The notes beneath the pieces are model-generated. The model did no database searches. It worked only from the letters and a program-made list of their open reading frames with translations, and was not told where the DNA came from. Source: Gavia stellata (Eukaryota > Chordata > Aves > Gaviiformes > Gaviidae). Taken from it: 64,000 nucleotides of DNA. Location of the stretch: positions 930,001 to 994,000 of the forward strand of contig NC_082611.1 in assembly GCF_030936135.1 (NCBI RefSeq), given 5' to 3'. Made by a program: the position numbers and the translations under genes. Position 1 is the stretch's first letter; every line of letters starts with the position of its first letter. Shown piece after piece: positions 45,401 through 57,660 of this stretch.

Positions 45401-48400
45401 TGCTTTGACTTTGCTACCAAAGCATGGAGCAGCGGCAAAGCAGAAGCACCTTATGCTGCCCAGTCAGCACAAGCTAGAGGCGAGCAGTCCCCTGGCATGA
45501 GGGGCCCCAGCTGCTGGACCTTCCCACCACAAGCCAGCTGCACCTTGGGCTACAGGAGGAGAAGCGTAGCTTGGAGGTTTTCAACACTCATCTAGACAAA
45601 GCCACAGCTGACCTGATCCTGCACTACTGGCAGTCCTGCTCTGAGCGCGAATCAGAGAGGTCTTCCAAGAAAATCCTACAGTCCCATGACTTGCTTCCAT
45701 GACAGGGACATGTCCTCCATCTGCCGAGGGAGCTCTCTGCTGGCTCGGCAAAGTATGGATGAGCTTACGACTCTGCAAAGACCACCAAAATATTCACCAT
45801 GCCCATTTCTACAGGTCAGCTAACTATATCATCAGATTTGGGCAGTCAGCATGCACACGATCATTGAGCTGGCAGTGACAGCCGTTTGCAGGCTGCGGAG
45901 CTTCAGAGCTCAGATCAAAGCAGTGCCCAGGACTCAGCCGAGTCTTCATCCAGGAATCCCACAAAACCTCGGCTCCCCAGAATGGTGACACAACGCTATC
46001 ACTGCTCATACTTTTCTCAGCAGGAGGACTCGCTCCACATACTCCTTTTCTAGAACCTCTTGATCCACTTGTTGATCCCCATAGACGTGCTCCACCAGCA
46101 ACTGCAGGTCTCTAATTAGCTTCTGTCGGAGCCCTTCATTCTCAATGTGACGGGTGAGGTGAATCCTGTAACAAAGAAGAAAACTGCTTTTGGACTGCTT
46201 TGGGTTAGATTTGAATCTAATCATCCCAACCTCACAACATTTACCAATTAAAACTGTAGAACTGTTAGAAAAGCAACACTAAGCTGTGGACAGACATTCT
46301 ACAACAAAGCATTTAGCTCTAATGCACCACAGTGAACAAAAGGTGCGGTAACTCTCAGCAGCACAACATCCCCGTAGCACACAAATGTACTTGCAGAAGT
46401 ACCCTCTGGAAGTGTTGCCTCTTTTTAGATGTTCTTCTGAATCTAAACTTAAGACCTTGCATCCTCCTAGCTACACACCATCTGCTCAGGTTTTTACAGC
46501 CTTCCCACCATCAGTGTCCAAGCACAGGACGGGAGAGGAAGCAGGAATGATGTAAGCAGGAACTTACACCACTTTTGGCTTCACTGCAGCACAGCCAAAA
46601 AGCCGCTGCACTGGGACCATGCTTGATCCGATAAACAAAATCTCCAGACAAAGCCAAGTGCTAGGAATAAATTCTTACTGATGTACTGATTATTACATTT
46701 TAAAGTTACCACTGATATTTATACCTGTTGAATTCTGGGAGGTTTTCAAGGTCCAGGAGGGCAGAATGGGTTGTAATTCTGCCTACTTCAAACTGCAAGA
46801 TCAGCTCCTCCAAAGTCCTCCCCATCTGTTTCTCTGCAAAATAACACAACGGAATGAGACACATCCACTCTCCTGCAGAGAACTAACGTCACTGCGTTTC
46901 ATTGCGAGGCTCAGGCTCAGGGCAGGGGCAGCAGCACGCCCAAGGAAGAAGTGACACAGGAGAGCCACTTTTCGCAGTGTTAACAGGGACGTACCCCAGG
47001 AGGGGGAACAGGAGGGAACTTGTGGCGGGCATGCACGGGAAGCTGCCCTCTCCCTAAGAGCAAGCTCTGTTAACTGCTGGCGAGGAACTGGAAACTGGGA
47101 CATTTTGCTTGGCTCTTCAGTGGAACACCCTTTGCATCAGTCAGCCAAAAAGAAGTAACGCTCAGCCAGGAGGCTCCACTGCCCAGGAAAGGTTTCATTC
47201 CCAAGCAGAGTTCCCGAAACACAAGTTAATTCGTGATCCCCACACAGCAAGAGTAACAAAAGGAGTCATTGACTCAACTTCTCATGGTCTTTCAGGTTAA
47301 ACAAGAAGTGTGACAGATGTAATACATGACACTGCATTATTAACCATAGAATACAAGTTTTCCCAAGAGTTCGCAGACAGTTTCTTCACCTTGAGGTGAA
47401 TGTTGTCCCAAGTGGGAACCCATTAAGCATCAGACTCAATTTAAATGGCTGCAGAGGCAGAAAGATTCCCACCATTCCAGCACACCACCCCGTCTTTCAC
47501 AGGAGCTCTGCAGAAGCCCTGGTGGCATTTCAGGGACAGACTGGTTGCCTGACACCCGTTTCCTGATCCCTTCAAAGACTGTCAAGGTTCTCAGCTATTA
47601 AAACATACCTAACCCATTCCTCAAAGTCAACATCAAGAAGTGTCCTAGCAAGTACCGAGCCTGTTGTTACCTGCGAATCCAGAGCCACAGTTGGTTACGA
47701 TGTCCAGCAGAGCATCTGGCAAGTAGCCATCCCGAGCAAAACACTCCAGAAAGATGTCCCCCTGCCTTTTCGACAGCTTGCCACCATCTTTGTTCAGAAG
47801 CAGCGGGAGGTGACCAAACTGAGGGGGATCCCAGCCAAAGGCTTTGTAGAGAAGGAGGTGCTTGGAGGTCGAAGTCAGCCACTCAGTTCCACGCAGAACG
47901 TGGCTGATGCCCATGTAGTGGTCATCCACCACATTTGCCAGGTGGTAAGTGGGGAAGCCATCCCCCTTGAGAATCACTGGGTCACCTTCCACGTCAGCCA
48001 CTTCGTGCTTGTTCCAGCCATAGACCAGGTCCTGAAAGGGTTCCACCCCCTTCTCCAGCCGGAAGCGGACCACCCAGTCAAGGCCCTGTGACAGCTTCTC
48101 AGCCACTTCTGTGGGCGTCAGGTGCCGACACCGATTGTCATACCTTTAAGAAAGGAGAACGAAGGTCTTGGTTCAACACAGGCCAACTCCATCAGCCATT
48201 TTCACATTCCCAAAACTCTAAATCAATCCCTGAACTTTAGCTGTAACCTGCCCACTACGTGTCCAGTCAAATGACCTGGAGGTTGCTCCCCTAAGCTTCT
48301 AAGGGTTACACTGGCTTCTCTCTCTACGGGCAGTGCAATTACAATCCTATTGCCCCACATGCTATAAGTTTTTGCAAGCGTGCAGCACAGGGAACCACCC

Positions 48401-50408
48401 AGGGGACAAGGAATCCCTACCGTGGGGTCTGCTGGCTCCGCAAAGCCTCCTTCTTCAGCAGTTCCAGGCGCTGAAGGGTACAAAAGCAGCGGTAAGCTGC
48501 ACCTCTCTCCAAAAGCACATCAGTGGCGCTCCTGTAAAGGTCAAGTCTGTGCGACTGTTGGTAGGGTCCAAAGGAACCGCCGCGGCGAGGACTCTCATCA
48601 GGGGGAATACCTGAAATATCAGTATTGATGGGGCTTAAAAAGCCCGTAAAAAGGCAGAGTGAAACCCACCATCGGAGCACGTTAAATGAAGATGAAACAG
48701 CAAGGTTCTGGAAAGCATCCAAAGACGGTTTCTGCTCCAGCTGACAGCATCTGTGTAGCACATGAGTCAGATTCCCCTGGACTTAGAAGATAAACAGCAG
48801 CCAACATCATCAGAATTTAGAGTATTGTGTGTGAAGCAACGAGCAGAAAAAACCACCAGAACCTAGTAAAGAGTTGAGTGGCTCTGATACACTACCTAGA
48901 GCAAAATGCAGTCAGGTGTACACATACAAAGTAGCATCCACCCTTTTTATAGTAAGGAACATTCATACCACAAAAATACAGTTAAGATCGTAGCCAATTA
49001 TTTTACCTACTCCAAATTTATTACTCAAAAGCAAAGCCCTAGCCCCTTAAAGCTTACCTACCCATTAATGGCAGCGTCTGTGGGATCTGGCTCCAAGTTC
49101 ATCACAATTCTGTATTCTGAAATCACCCTCACTTCTAGTTCTTAAACTCAAAAAGATGCAGAAGATTCAAAATGAAAACTGTCACCTCCAGACCCTCTTT
49201 AGCAAATACTCCGTATACAAACAATTTATCAATTTACAGTGAGGTCTGCGAGCTCCAACCTTAGACCGTTCCATCGCGTATCTCACACACCACTTTTGTT
49301 ACAACTGCACATTGGGCCACTTTTGCAGATTTGGATCTTTCTACGTGGCAGACAACACAACCAAAAGAAATCAAAACCTAACCAGTTATTTCTGCTACAA
49401 AACATACTTCCAGTAGGACTTTCCCAATGCCTAGCTGTAGGAATATACACATTTCAACTGATTTGTCATCTGAAATGCTGCATAGCTTGCTATCATGCAA
49501 AACACTCTCAATTTGGGTACTGTTAATCTCTAAAAAGAAGAGAATCTTTCAGTAAGTAAAAAATGGAAGATGTCTGTAAATACCTGCCCAATCCAGCATA
49601 TCTTCTATTCCTTCGGCAGCGCCAGGCACCACTCGATTTTGATCTGTATCCTCCACTCTCAAAATAAAGGTCCCTTGGTGCTTTTTGGCAAAAATATAAT
49701 TGTACAAAGCAGTCCGAAGGCCACCCAAATGCAGAAAACCTGTTATCACGGGGAAATCGTAACAATTAAGGCCCAGTAAAGAGATGTTTAAACATCAGCT
49801 GGAGGGGCGATGCTGCCAGTAACGAACCCGGTACCCAGCGCTGGCTGGGGCGCGGCGGCGTGCTGCACCGGCCGCGGCTGCCGCTGCGGGCCCCGCTATG
49901 GAACCGCGCTATTGCTACCTGCCCCCCAGCGCGTATTCCCTGAGGCGATCTGGAAATCACGTACAGGCTGGCACGGGCTGGGAACCACCGTTTTCCTGGT
50001 CTTCCGCCAGAAGGGGCCACGCAACCGCCCCCGTCCCGCTGAAACGACCCAACACGCTGCGGCTGCGTCGGGGCCCATTCACCTCCGCGCTGCCCGGGCG
50101 AATCCAAGCCGGGGAGCTCCCTTCCCTCGGCGCTCCCAGAGCGAGCAGGTGCCTCAGAGAAGCCCGCGCAGGGAGCCAGCCGAGCGCCCCGCCGCACCCC
50201 CGCTGCAGACGCCCCCAAAGTGTCTGAATTCACCTTTTCCAACCCAAGGCGCCGCCCCCGCCCGCAGCGGAGCCCGCCGGGGGGGAGAGGGGGGGAGCGA
50301 GGGGCCGGGGTTACCTGTGGGGCTGGGCCCGAACCGCACCCGCGGCCCCCGCTCCGGGCCCCGCTCCGGGCCCGCCGCGCCCCTCAGCGCTCGCAGCGCT
50401 CGCGCCAT
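42461..50408 (-). CDS. EARS2: Mitochondrial glutamyl-tRNA synthetase
   Basis: EARS2 is a class Ic aminoacyl-tRNA synthetase that attaches glutamate to mitochondrial tRNA in the matrix. Nine exons join in frame to 508 residues (human 523): 50408-50315, 49739-49584, 48610-48421, 48143-47671, 46833-46725, 46165-46012, 44774-44644, 43281-43146, 42544-42461 (stop TAA 42461-42463). The N-terminal segment is Arg/Ala-rich ([10 protein letters not shown]), as for a mitochondrial presequence. The Rossmann catalytic core shows [14 protein letters not shown], with the HIGH-box equivalent HLGG at about 35-38, then [23 protein letters not shown], and the KMSKS-type loop KLSKR at about 269-273. The C-terminal anticodon-binding part follows ([29 protein letters not shown]). 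MARAL is the first in-frame ATG, with G at -3. No disabling change was seen. Confidence 0.97.
45540..45700 (+). mobile_element. Diverged CR1-like fragment
   Basis: Phrases such as 'ggttttcaacactcatctag', 'acaaagccacagctgacctg' and 'ctggcagtcctgctctgagc' resemble the 3' part of an old CR1 subfamily in plus orientation. The tail is degraded, so both ends are approximate. It lies in the EARS2 intron between 46012 and 44774. Confidence 0.5.
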
Positions 50409-50797
50409 CCCACCGCCCCGCCCACGCGGCCGCGGGCGCTGCTTCCGCCCGGGCGCGCCAGCCAATCCCCTGGCCCTCAGCGGCCGGGGGGCGGGGCGCC
50501 CCGTAAAGGCGCCGCCACACTCCTCCTGCTGCCGTGCGGCGCCGGCAGCGCGGGGCCCAGGGCCGCCGCCGCGGCCCCCGGCAGCGCAGGGCCTCGGGGC
50601 CCGGAGGGGCTGGGTGGAGGGCTGGGACGCCCCTGCCCGCGTCCCCGGGCGGCGCGGCCGGGGCTGCGGGGGCGCGGCCTGCGGGGCCCGCCCCGCCCAC
50701 CGGGCTGGGAGGGGGCGGGCTACGGGAGCCGGCGCGGCCCAGCAGGCAGCGGCGGGCGTTTCCCGGCGTGCCCCGCGGCAGATTGTACACAATCATC
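50409..50797. promoter_or_regulatory. Bidirectional CpG-island promoter of EARS2 and UBFD1
   Basis: The two start codons are 389 bp apart in head-to-head arrangement, and the sequence between them is densely GC- and CpG-rich with no TATA box. A CCAAT pentamer lies at 50462-50466, and a GGGGCGGGG-type Sp1 box at about 50489-50497. Both genes must initiate here or nearby, as in other divergent housekeeping pairs. Confidence 0.8.
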
Positions 50798-53700
50798 ATG
50801 GCCGCCGCCGCCTCTGCCGCCGCCGATGGTAGGAGCCCGCGGTCCCGGCGGCGGGGCGCGGCGCGGCGGCGGGCGGCAGCGCAGGGTGGGGCGGGGCGGG
50901 GAGGGGAGGGGAGGGAAGGCGGGGAGGCGCCGGCGCGGGGAGCCGGCCCCGGGCAGTCGGCCCCGGGCAGTCTGGGGGCGGCGGCGGCGCGGCGCCGGGC
51001 GGCGCTTCGGGCTGGAGCGCGGTCGGGCCGGGCCGGGTGGGCCGGGGCAGCTTCCCGCTTGCCGGACTCTTCCTGTCCGCTCGCCTCCAGGCGCCGAGGA
51101 GCCGGGCATGGAGGCGGAGGCGCAGGAGCTGCCGCTGGGCTGCGGCGGAGAGGGCGGCTCGCCGGCGGCGGGGAGGTCTCCGGAGGGCGAGGAGCGCCGG
51201 GATCCCCCGCAGGCGTCTGTCAGCAACGGCGGCGACGCGGAGAGCGGGAAGGAGCTGGTGGAGCTGAAGGTTATCTGGAACAAGAACAAGTACGACGTGA
51301 AGTTTTGCCTGGACAGCACGGGGGCCGAGCTGAAGCAGAAGATCCACTCGCTCACAGGTCTGTCGGGGCTGCTGCCGCCTCTCCCGCCTTAGCCCGCGCC
51401 TCCTCTCGCCGCTGTCGGGCGGTCTCGTAACCGTTGTTCTTGCCTCTTAGGCCTTCCGCCTGCTATGCAGAAAGTTATGTTCAAGGGACTTCTACCAGAG
51501 GAGAAAACGTTGCGGGAAATCAAAGTAACAAATGGAGCGAAAATAATGGTTGTTGGCTCTACTATCAATGATGTTTTAGCAGTAAATACACCCAAAGAAG
51601 CTGCTCAACAGGAGGTCAAAGCTGAAGAAAATAAAAAGGAGCCGCTTTGCAGACAAAAGGTTATTAATGTCTCAATAATTCCTGGCATGGGGGAGCTGTA
51701 GGATTTACACTGTTCTCTTGTAATACTCTGCAGTCACCTTTGGGTCCTGTTCCTCCTCAAAGCAGGCTGGGGTTTCTTTTCCCACAGCTAAGCGATAGAA
51801 GGAGGGCTCTGTGCAGAGGAGTTCTAGCAGCAGAAAAACGTTTAGCCTAGCAGAGGCTGGGCTTTGCAAGACTCCGCTTGCAAGATACAGCCTAGCATTT
51901 CAGACAAGAAAGGGTAAATAACAGAAATATTTCATGGTTGTTAGCTCAAACACAGTCTAGATTAATTCTGTCTAAAAACTGACTAATTTTTATTGGCATA
52001 AAAGAGTTTGATCTCCAAAAACTGCCTTTAAAATGAAGACCAAGAGAGCAGTTCCTTCAGCTGTCCCAGCGCTGAAGGGAACATGGATGCTGAATGCTCC
52101 TCTCACTTACTGAAGTGCTGCCTCCGGATAGGGAGTGCAGTGCAGTGAGGCTTGATTTGGTGGTGGTGCTGCAGTGTTGTGGGGCTGATAAAGGATTTTC
52201 AGCTCAAGGTATTACCGGCCCCATACCTTCCTCAAAATAAACTTGATTAAAAATTAAATAGTCCATCATTGAACTGCAACCTTTATGAAACATGCTTTTG
52301 TTTTTCTATAATTTATCATAGTTCACGTTCACTGTAAGTTCCATCATTGTTTAAAGGTACTCAGCAACTTACAAGCTGTGAGCATGGTTTTCTTAGTTAC
52401 TACTGCTCTAATCTGTTCTGGTTTGTTGTTGTCTTGCGGTATGTTGCACTGTCAAATGTGGAGGGTTTTCTGCCATTCACTGGATGTAACACTTGACTGT
52501 TAAAACTGTCTTGCCAAATGCCAACAATGTGATTCAGCATGTATGATATTAAAGTGGGACTCGGGGTTCTTTCATTTTTTTTTGTAGATACATATTTCTG
52601 TATATTCTAGAAGGGATGTTACCTTTTGCGTTATATTGGGGTTTTATTCCTTTATATAATGTCTTTAGACTGTCATGGAAAGTGCTCGGTTAACTTTGAA
52701 AATTAACCATTTCCTGTGTGACAAATGACTGTGAATAGTCCTTAACTGTCTCTTAGTGCTACTGGGATATGGTCAAGGGTGCCGCTGGAAGTAAATTGAA
52801 AAGCTCTGTTGCGTTTCTGTAAATTCTAATTTCTGTGTTTATACTGCAGCAACACAGAAAAGTATTGGATAAAGGAAAACCTGATGATGTGATGCCTTCT
52901 GTTAAAGGTGTTCAGGTAAGTAAATAAGTACTTGAGACATTGTCATAATCAGAAGAGAGAGACTTTTTTGTGGTTTGAGACCTTTCTTTGCTGGTTCAAT
53001 CGTTGTTTGTTACCTTAGCAGAAAACTGGAAAGATGGACTGTCCTTATGCGTAAAAAGTTAAGAGAATATAGCTTTTCCTATTAAAGTCCTCCACTGTGA
53101 CTTACTATGTTGCCTTTTTGTAGGAGCGCCTGCCAACAGTGCCATTATCTGGCATGTACAACAAGTCAGGGGGGAAAGTAAGATTGACCTTTAAACTTGA
53201 GCAAGACCAGCTATGGATTGGTACAAAAGGTGAGCAACTCTAAAACTCTGGGATGAATAATTGATAATTGGGCTGTGAGTGGATTGTGTGACCTAGAAAT
53301 AGCTTCTGCTGTGACTAAATTGTGTTTAGGGAATAATGTTGGTATTGCAATACTTCAAAGCTAAATCTTGCTTCCTCTTCTCAAATGTCATTCTTCCAGA
53401 TCATTGACTATTACTTAATATTTTACTTCTGTTCCTGAAAAACTTGAGTTCAGTTGTGCCAGTAGACTAATGTTCCAATCTGCTATTCATAGGTCCAAGT
53501 GTAAATTACAATATTTGGCATTTCTAGCATATCTCAAAAGCACTTCATAAACATTGGGTTGATGCCAACATCGCATAGAGGCTCAATGACTCGGCTAAGA
53601 CTCGAACGGGAATCTTAGGACCGGGATTAAAACAAGGAGTGCTGGCGTCTCTGTCATTATCTGTCCTTCCAACCAAAATTAGTTGGGTGTCTTGTTTCAG

Positions 53701-56700
53701 TGATGCACAACTGCAGAAACTGTGGCATGTGTTGCTGTGCAGAGGAATCAGTTTACCATCTTGAGTGGTGCCAGGAGGAGCTGAAAGTGCTGTGGTGATA
53801 ATGTGCATTGCTGAGGACGTCTCAGATAACCCCCTGCCTCCAAAGGAAGCTGTGCTCCTTTAGTTTGAGCGGGATAGGGCAATATTATAGTGATGAGCAA
53901 GAGGAATAGAAATGCTTGCTCGCTGTCCAGTAAAGTAACCTAATTGGATGGTAGTATTGGCTTTGGATGGCACCTCCAGCTGCTACCTTATTTCCAAACT
54001 AAGCAGAAATCTCGGAAGTTTTTGACCTTTTCTTTGTAGGACAGACTTGACTGTGAAGATTTCTCTGGCTTTAAAACCTCTATTGGTACCAGTTGCAGTG
54101 ATTTTTCTCCTGGGCTAAGTGATGGAGCGAGTCACTGGGTTGGTTTTTTTTTTTTCCTCTGTAGGTTGGGCATGCAGATCTTTTTGTTACTGATAATGTG
54201 TACATGCTTAGTATTTAGGTAATTAATCCTCTTCCTTCAACTTCTAGACGAGTTTCAAGTTTAGTATTTCTGAAGTTCTAGATTAGTGTTTCTTAAGCTG
54301 TGAAATTTGATTCTTCTTGTAGTCATCTGTCTTTCATGTAACCTGTTCCCCTACTTCCCAAAATTAGCAGCAGCTTGCTTCCTCTAGGGAATGGTTGTAA
54401 TTGCTGGCTGTTGTTGGGAAAACCTCCTTCCTGCTCTGGGAAATTCGTGGCAGACACCAGCACGTAAGGGCTAGAATAAAACCAACTGGGTTTTAACACA
54501 ATTTTTCACTTGCTAGTTCTGGAAGGTTGAAACTGATCCTTCCCCCACACAGCCTGCTTGCGCTTCACAGGTCACTTTGTACATTCCTGTAGTCTAAGGT
54601 TTGGAACAGGCAGATGTTTTTCAGTTGCTCTGTGTCATTTTCGTAGAGGCATTGATAACATGGATTTGTCTATTGCTGAGATACTGTGAAGAGTAATTGA
54701 TTTGCGGGATGCTAAACGAGTGCAAAGTAAGATTTTACTCACTGAATGAATGTCACGAGTCTGAGTTGGGTAGTTCGGAGTCAGCTTAGTTACAGTGCTG
54801 AGGGAGAGAATATTTGTCTTTACATCACGAAGTTTATCTCCCTTTGTGCCTTTTTTAGGTAGGTGCTTTTTTTTTTTTTTTTTGATCTAAGGAGCTCATA
54901 GTTCAGTTTCTCATTTGTAGAGTGTTTATGGCTTTCTGTCTTATATCCAAGAAGGTAATTTTAGGCTGACACTGAAGCCGGAACTGAAGGGAAGGATCTT
55001 GGAGTTAAGTCTTCAGAAAGAAGTGAGGACAGAACTGAGACAGAAAAAGTCTGCCATGAACCATATACTTTGTCATTCTTGTTTGTTACCTCTGGCTGGC
55101 TGACGTTACTCTGTCATGTAATTGTAGTCATCTTTTTTTTTTTTTTCAGTTTGTCTTTTTGTTTCTTTCCCTATTTACTCATTAATATTTCCTTCCGCAT
55201 GCTTTTATAGTAACAGTTGAACACTGCCTCAGGGTAAAACCAGGACTAGGCTTTCAAAGAGTTAGCCTATCTTTATTCAGCTTTCAGCCTTGTAATTTCT
55301 GCAGAGCTTGGTATAATCCTTGGTAGTCAGTCCTGAATATTCTTAGACCTGGGCCAGCTTTCACTATGGCGAGTAATCCTGCTGGTCCGAGTGGAGTTCC
55401 TTATGGGGAAACGCTAAATAAAGCCGGGGCTTTCCTGTCACTCAATTTAGGCCCGAATCAGGTACACTGAAGTACTTAATGAGATCCAGAGACATAAAAC
55501 GTGAGGAACTGTGTGATCCAGTTTCGGGTCCTTTAAATTACTAGCGTGCCAGCTGTGGGCTATGTGGTAATGTGGAAGACGGGCTTCTCAGCAGCAGGTA
55601 TCCAAAGTTCACCCAGAGAGGAGACTGCTGACATGAGGAGCTTTTGGAAATAATGGAGGTGGTATTTGAAATTAATGTGAAATACTACTTCCTCATATAT
55701 CAGAAATAATACTTTGATCAATTTTAATGTAGAGAGAACAGAAAAGTTACCCATGGGGTCCATTAAAAATGTGGTGAGTGAACCTATTGAAGGACATGAG
55801 GATTATCACATGATGGTGAGTAATGTCTCTACTTTTAATAATATCCAGTCTAATTACTTCCTGCAAATACACAGAAGTTAGGCTTTTAAAATGGAGCAAG
55901 TTGGAGATGGGTAGTAATACCAGTCTCATGTGTTGTGGAAGGTGGGAATGTGGACACGGTCTGCTGTCACAGTGTAAATATTTTGGGTGGCGTATTGAGT
56001 ATCTGCTGCTTTGTGGAAATCTGGGCTGATTTCACATGAACATTAAGTGCTTAAGCATTATTTCATATCTTCTGTCTTGTGACAGTGTTAAAACAGTAAA
56101 AATACTCGCAATATAGCTCATGATTTCTTAATGTTAGTGATATTTTCCTATATCTAGTTTAATTTCTAGTTTCTGTTGTATTTGTATAAACAAGAGGCCT
56201 TGCTGGAGGTTAAAAAAAAATAGTGATTTGATGCTGTAGTATTTTTTTTCCCCTATGTAATTTTCTGAAAAACTGGTGTTTGGTCTAGAAAAGTAAGGCA
56301 TTTAAGAAGAGAGCAGTGCTAATGCTACTGAATTTTTGGCTGTTTCTTGTAATCTATGGGGTTTTTTGAGGTCTTGGTTTCCAAAGTACAGTAACTAACT
56401 TTTAATGTTGAAGTAAGTTCCTTGTAAATCTGTTTCCTTCTTTAGGGGAAGAAAGGAGAAATGTTATACCTTAAAATTATTGTCTGCACTGATCTAGTCT
56501 TTGTCCAAATACTTGATTTTTGATCACCCATGTAAGAAAATGTCCTCTTCAGAATATGCTACAATAAACTCTTATCCTAAAGCAAGGATAGAGGTTATTG
56601 GCATGCTATGGTGCTCCTCTCCTATTTATACTGACGTAAGTCAAGAATAGGACATTATGCCTAAATATAAAATACTGTGAAGTTATATGACTATGAAAAT

Positions 56701-57196
56701 GTGGTCATTGTCTTGTTTAGTTCCTGTTTGGCTTCTCAACGCTGTGCATGCTGCTCGTTTCTTTAGATACTTTTGAGTTATGCTTCAGATTCTGTCTTGC
56801 AGAATAATTTCCTCATGTTCTTGAAACTGGCCAGGAGTTTTCGTTGCTGCTATGATACCGTAAAAGGAAAGAGCTCATCATTTTAATTGGTGCTTTGCAG
56901 TTCTCGTTTCTCCGAGGAGTGTTTTTTTAATTGCTTTCCAAATAACTGTAGTGTGCACCAGGTGTTTGAAGGAGGCAGTAGGTACAACAGATGACTTTGA
57001 ATTTGTAGTGGATAAGCTGTATCTGTCCACTGGTATAAGCTGTTCTGTTTCCCATTTGTAAATGTTGTCATTTTTAACTTTGCAGGCATTTCAGCTGGGC
57101 CCAACAGAAGCATCTTACTACTGGGTCTATTGGGTACCAACTCAATATGTTGATGCAATCAAAGACACGGTGCTGGGAAAGTGGCAGTATTTTTGA
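50798..57196 (+). CDS. UBFD1: Ubiquitin family domain-containing protein 1
   Basis: UBFD1 is a conserved protein with one ubiquitin-like domain; its molecular role is poorly defined and has been linked to NF-kappa-B signalling. Seven exons join in frame to 290 residues (human 309): 50798-50828, 51091-51357, 51451-51659, 52850-52915, 53124-53229, 55733-55815, 57086-57196 (stop TGA 57194-57196). Residues 1-65 are acidic and low-complexity; the ubiquitin-like fold spans about 66-146 (ELKVIWNKNKYDVKF, LPPAMQKVMFKGLLPEEKTL, ITNG-type 'TNGAKIMVVG'); the C-terminal UBFD1 domain follows (LSGMYNKSGGKVRLTFKLEQ, EGHEDYHMM, TEASYYWVYWVPTQYVD). The start has A at -3 and G at +4; a second in-frame ATG at 51108 could initiate a slightly shorter form. 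The exon 3 donor is GTTATT, weaker than the others. The gene is divergent from EARS2. Confidence 0.97.
52236..52241 (+). terminator. Intronic poly(A) signal in UBFD1 intron 3
   Basis: AATAAA lies inside UBFD1 intron 3 (51660-52849), about 540 bases after the stop codon reached when exon 3 is read through into the intron. It could support a short, intronically polyadenylated transcript. Use cannot be established from sequence. Confidence 0.3.
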
Positions 57197-57660
57197 AAGC
57201 ACGCTCACCTCTGGCACAGGAAAATGACACAAAGCTAAGGACACTGCTGGGAGAGGCCTCCAACATCCCTGGATGTGATAGTCCTGGAACTTATTAATAA
57301 AATATGATAAACGAGGCATTGATGGAAGCCAGAGGTGATGTTCTTTCACCATTAGTTTACTTTTAACTTAAAAATTTCACCATCCCTTTTCTGCAGTCAG
57401 CTTCAACCATATTTAAAGCAAATACAATGGAAATCAATAAATCTTAATTCACAAAATATTGTGTGTAATACACTTAAATCTGCTGAGAGTTGATCTTCCA
57501 ATTTAGTTTTAAAAAGAAAATATTACAATGTATTACTGAGGATTTTTTACATGGTTTGAACAAAAATATTTTCATAATCTTTCAGTTACAAGCGTTAGAC
57601 TTAATTTAGTTACTTGGTTGCGACTGAGAATTTCAGAAACAGTTTTTTAAAAATAAACTT
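57197..57660 (+). terminator. UBFD1 3' UTR with three AATAAA signals
   Basis: AATAAA occurs at 57296-57301, 57436-57441 and 57652-57657 after the UBFD1 stop codon. Any could define a short 3' UTR. Further AATAAA copies downstream, such as 62500-62505, leave room for a much longer one. Confidence 0.5.

Noticed and set aside
50409-50792. Upstream in-frame extension of EARS2
   Set aside because: The open stretch starts at a TTG, contains no ATG, and crosses the whole shared promoter; it is composition-driven.
49810-51392. Long plus-strand frames across the EARS2/UBFD1 CpG island
   Set aside because: One of them contains UBFD1 exon 2 in frame, but the upstream parts run through intron 1, the promoter and antisense EARS2 exon 1, so they are not a separate gene.
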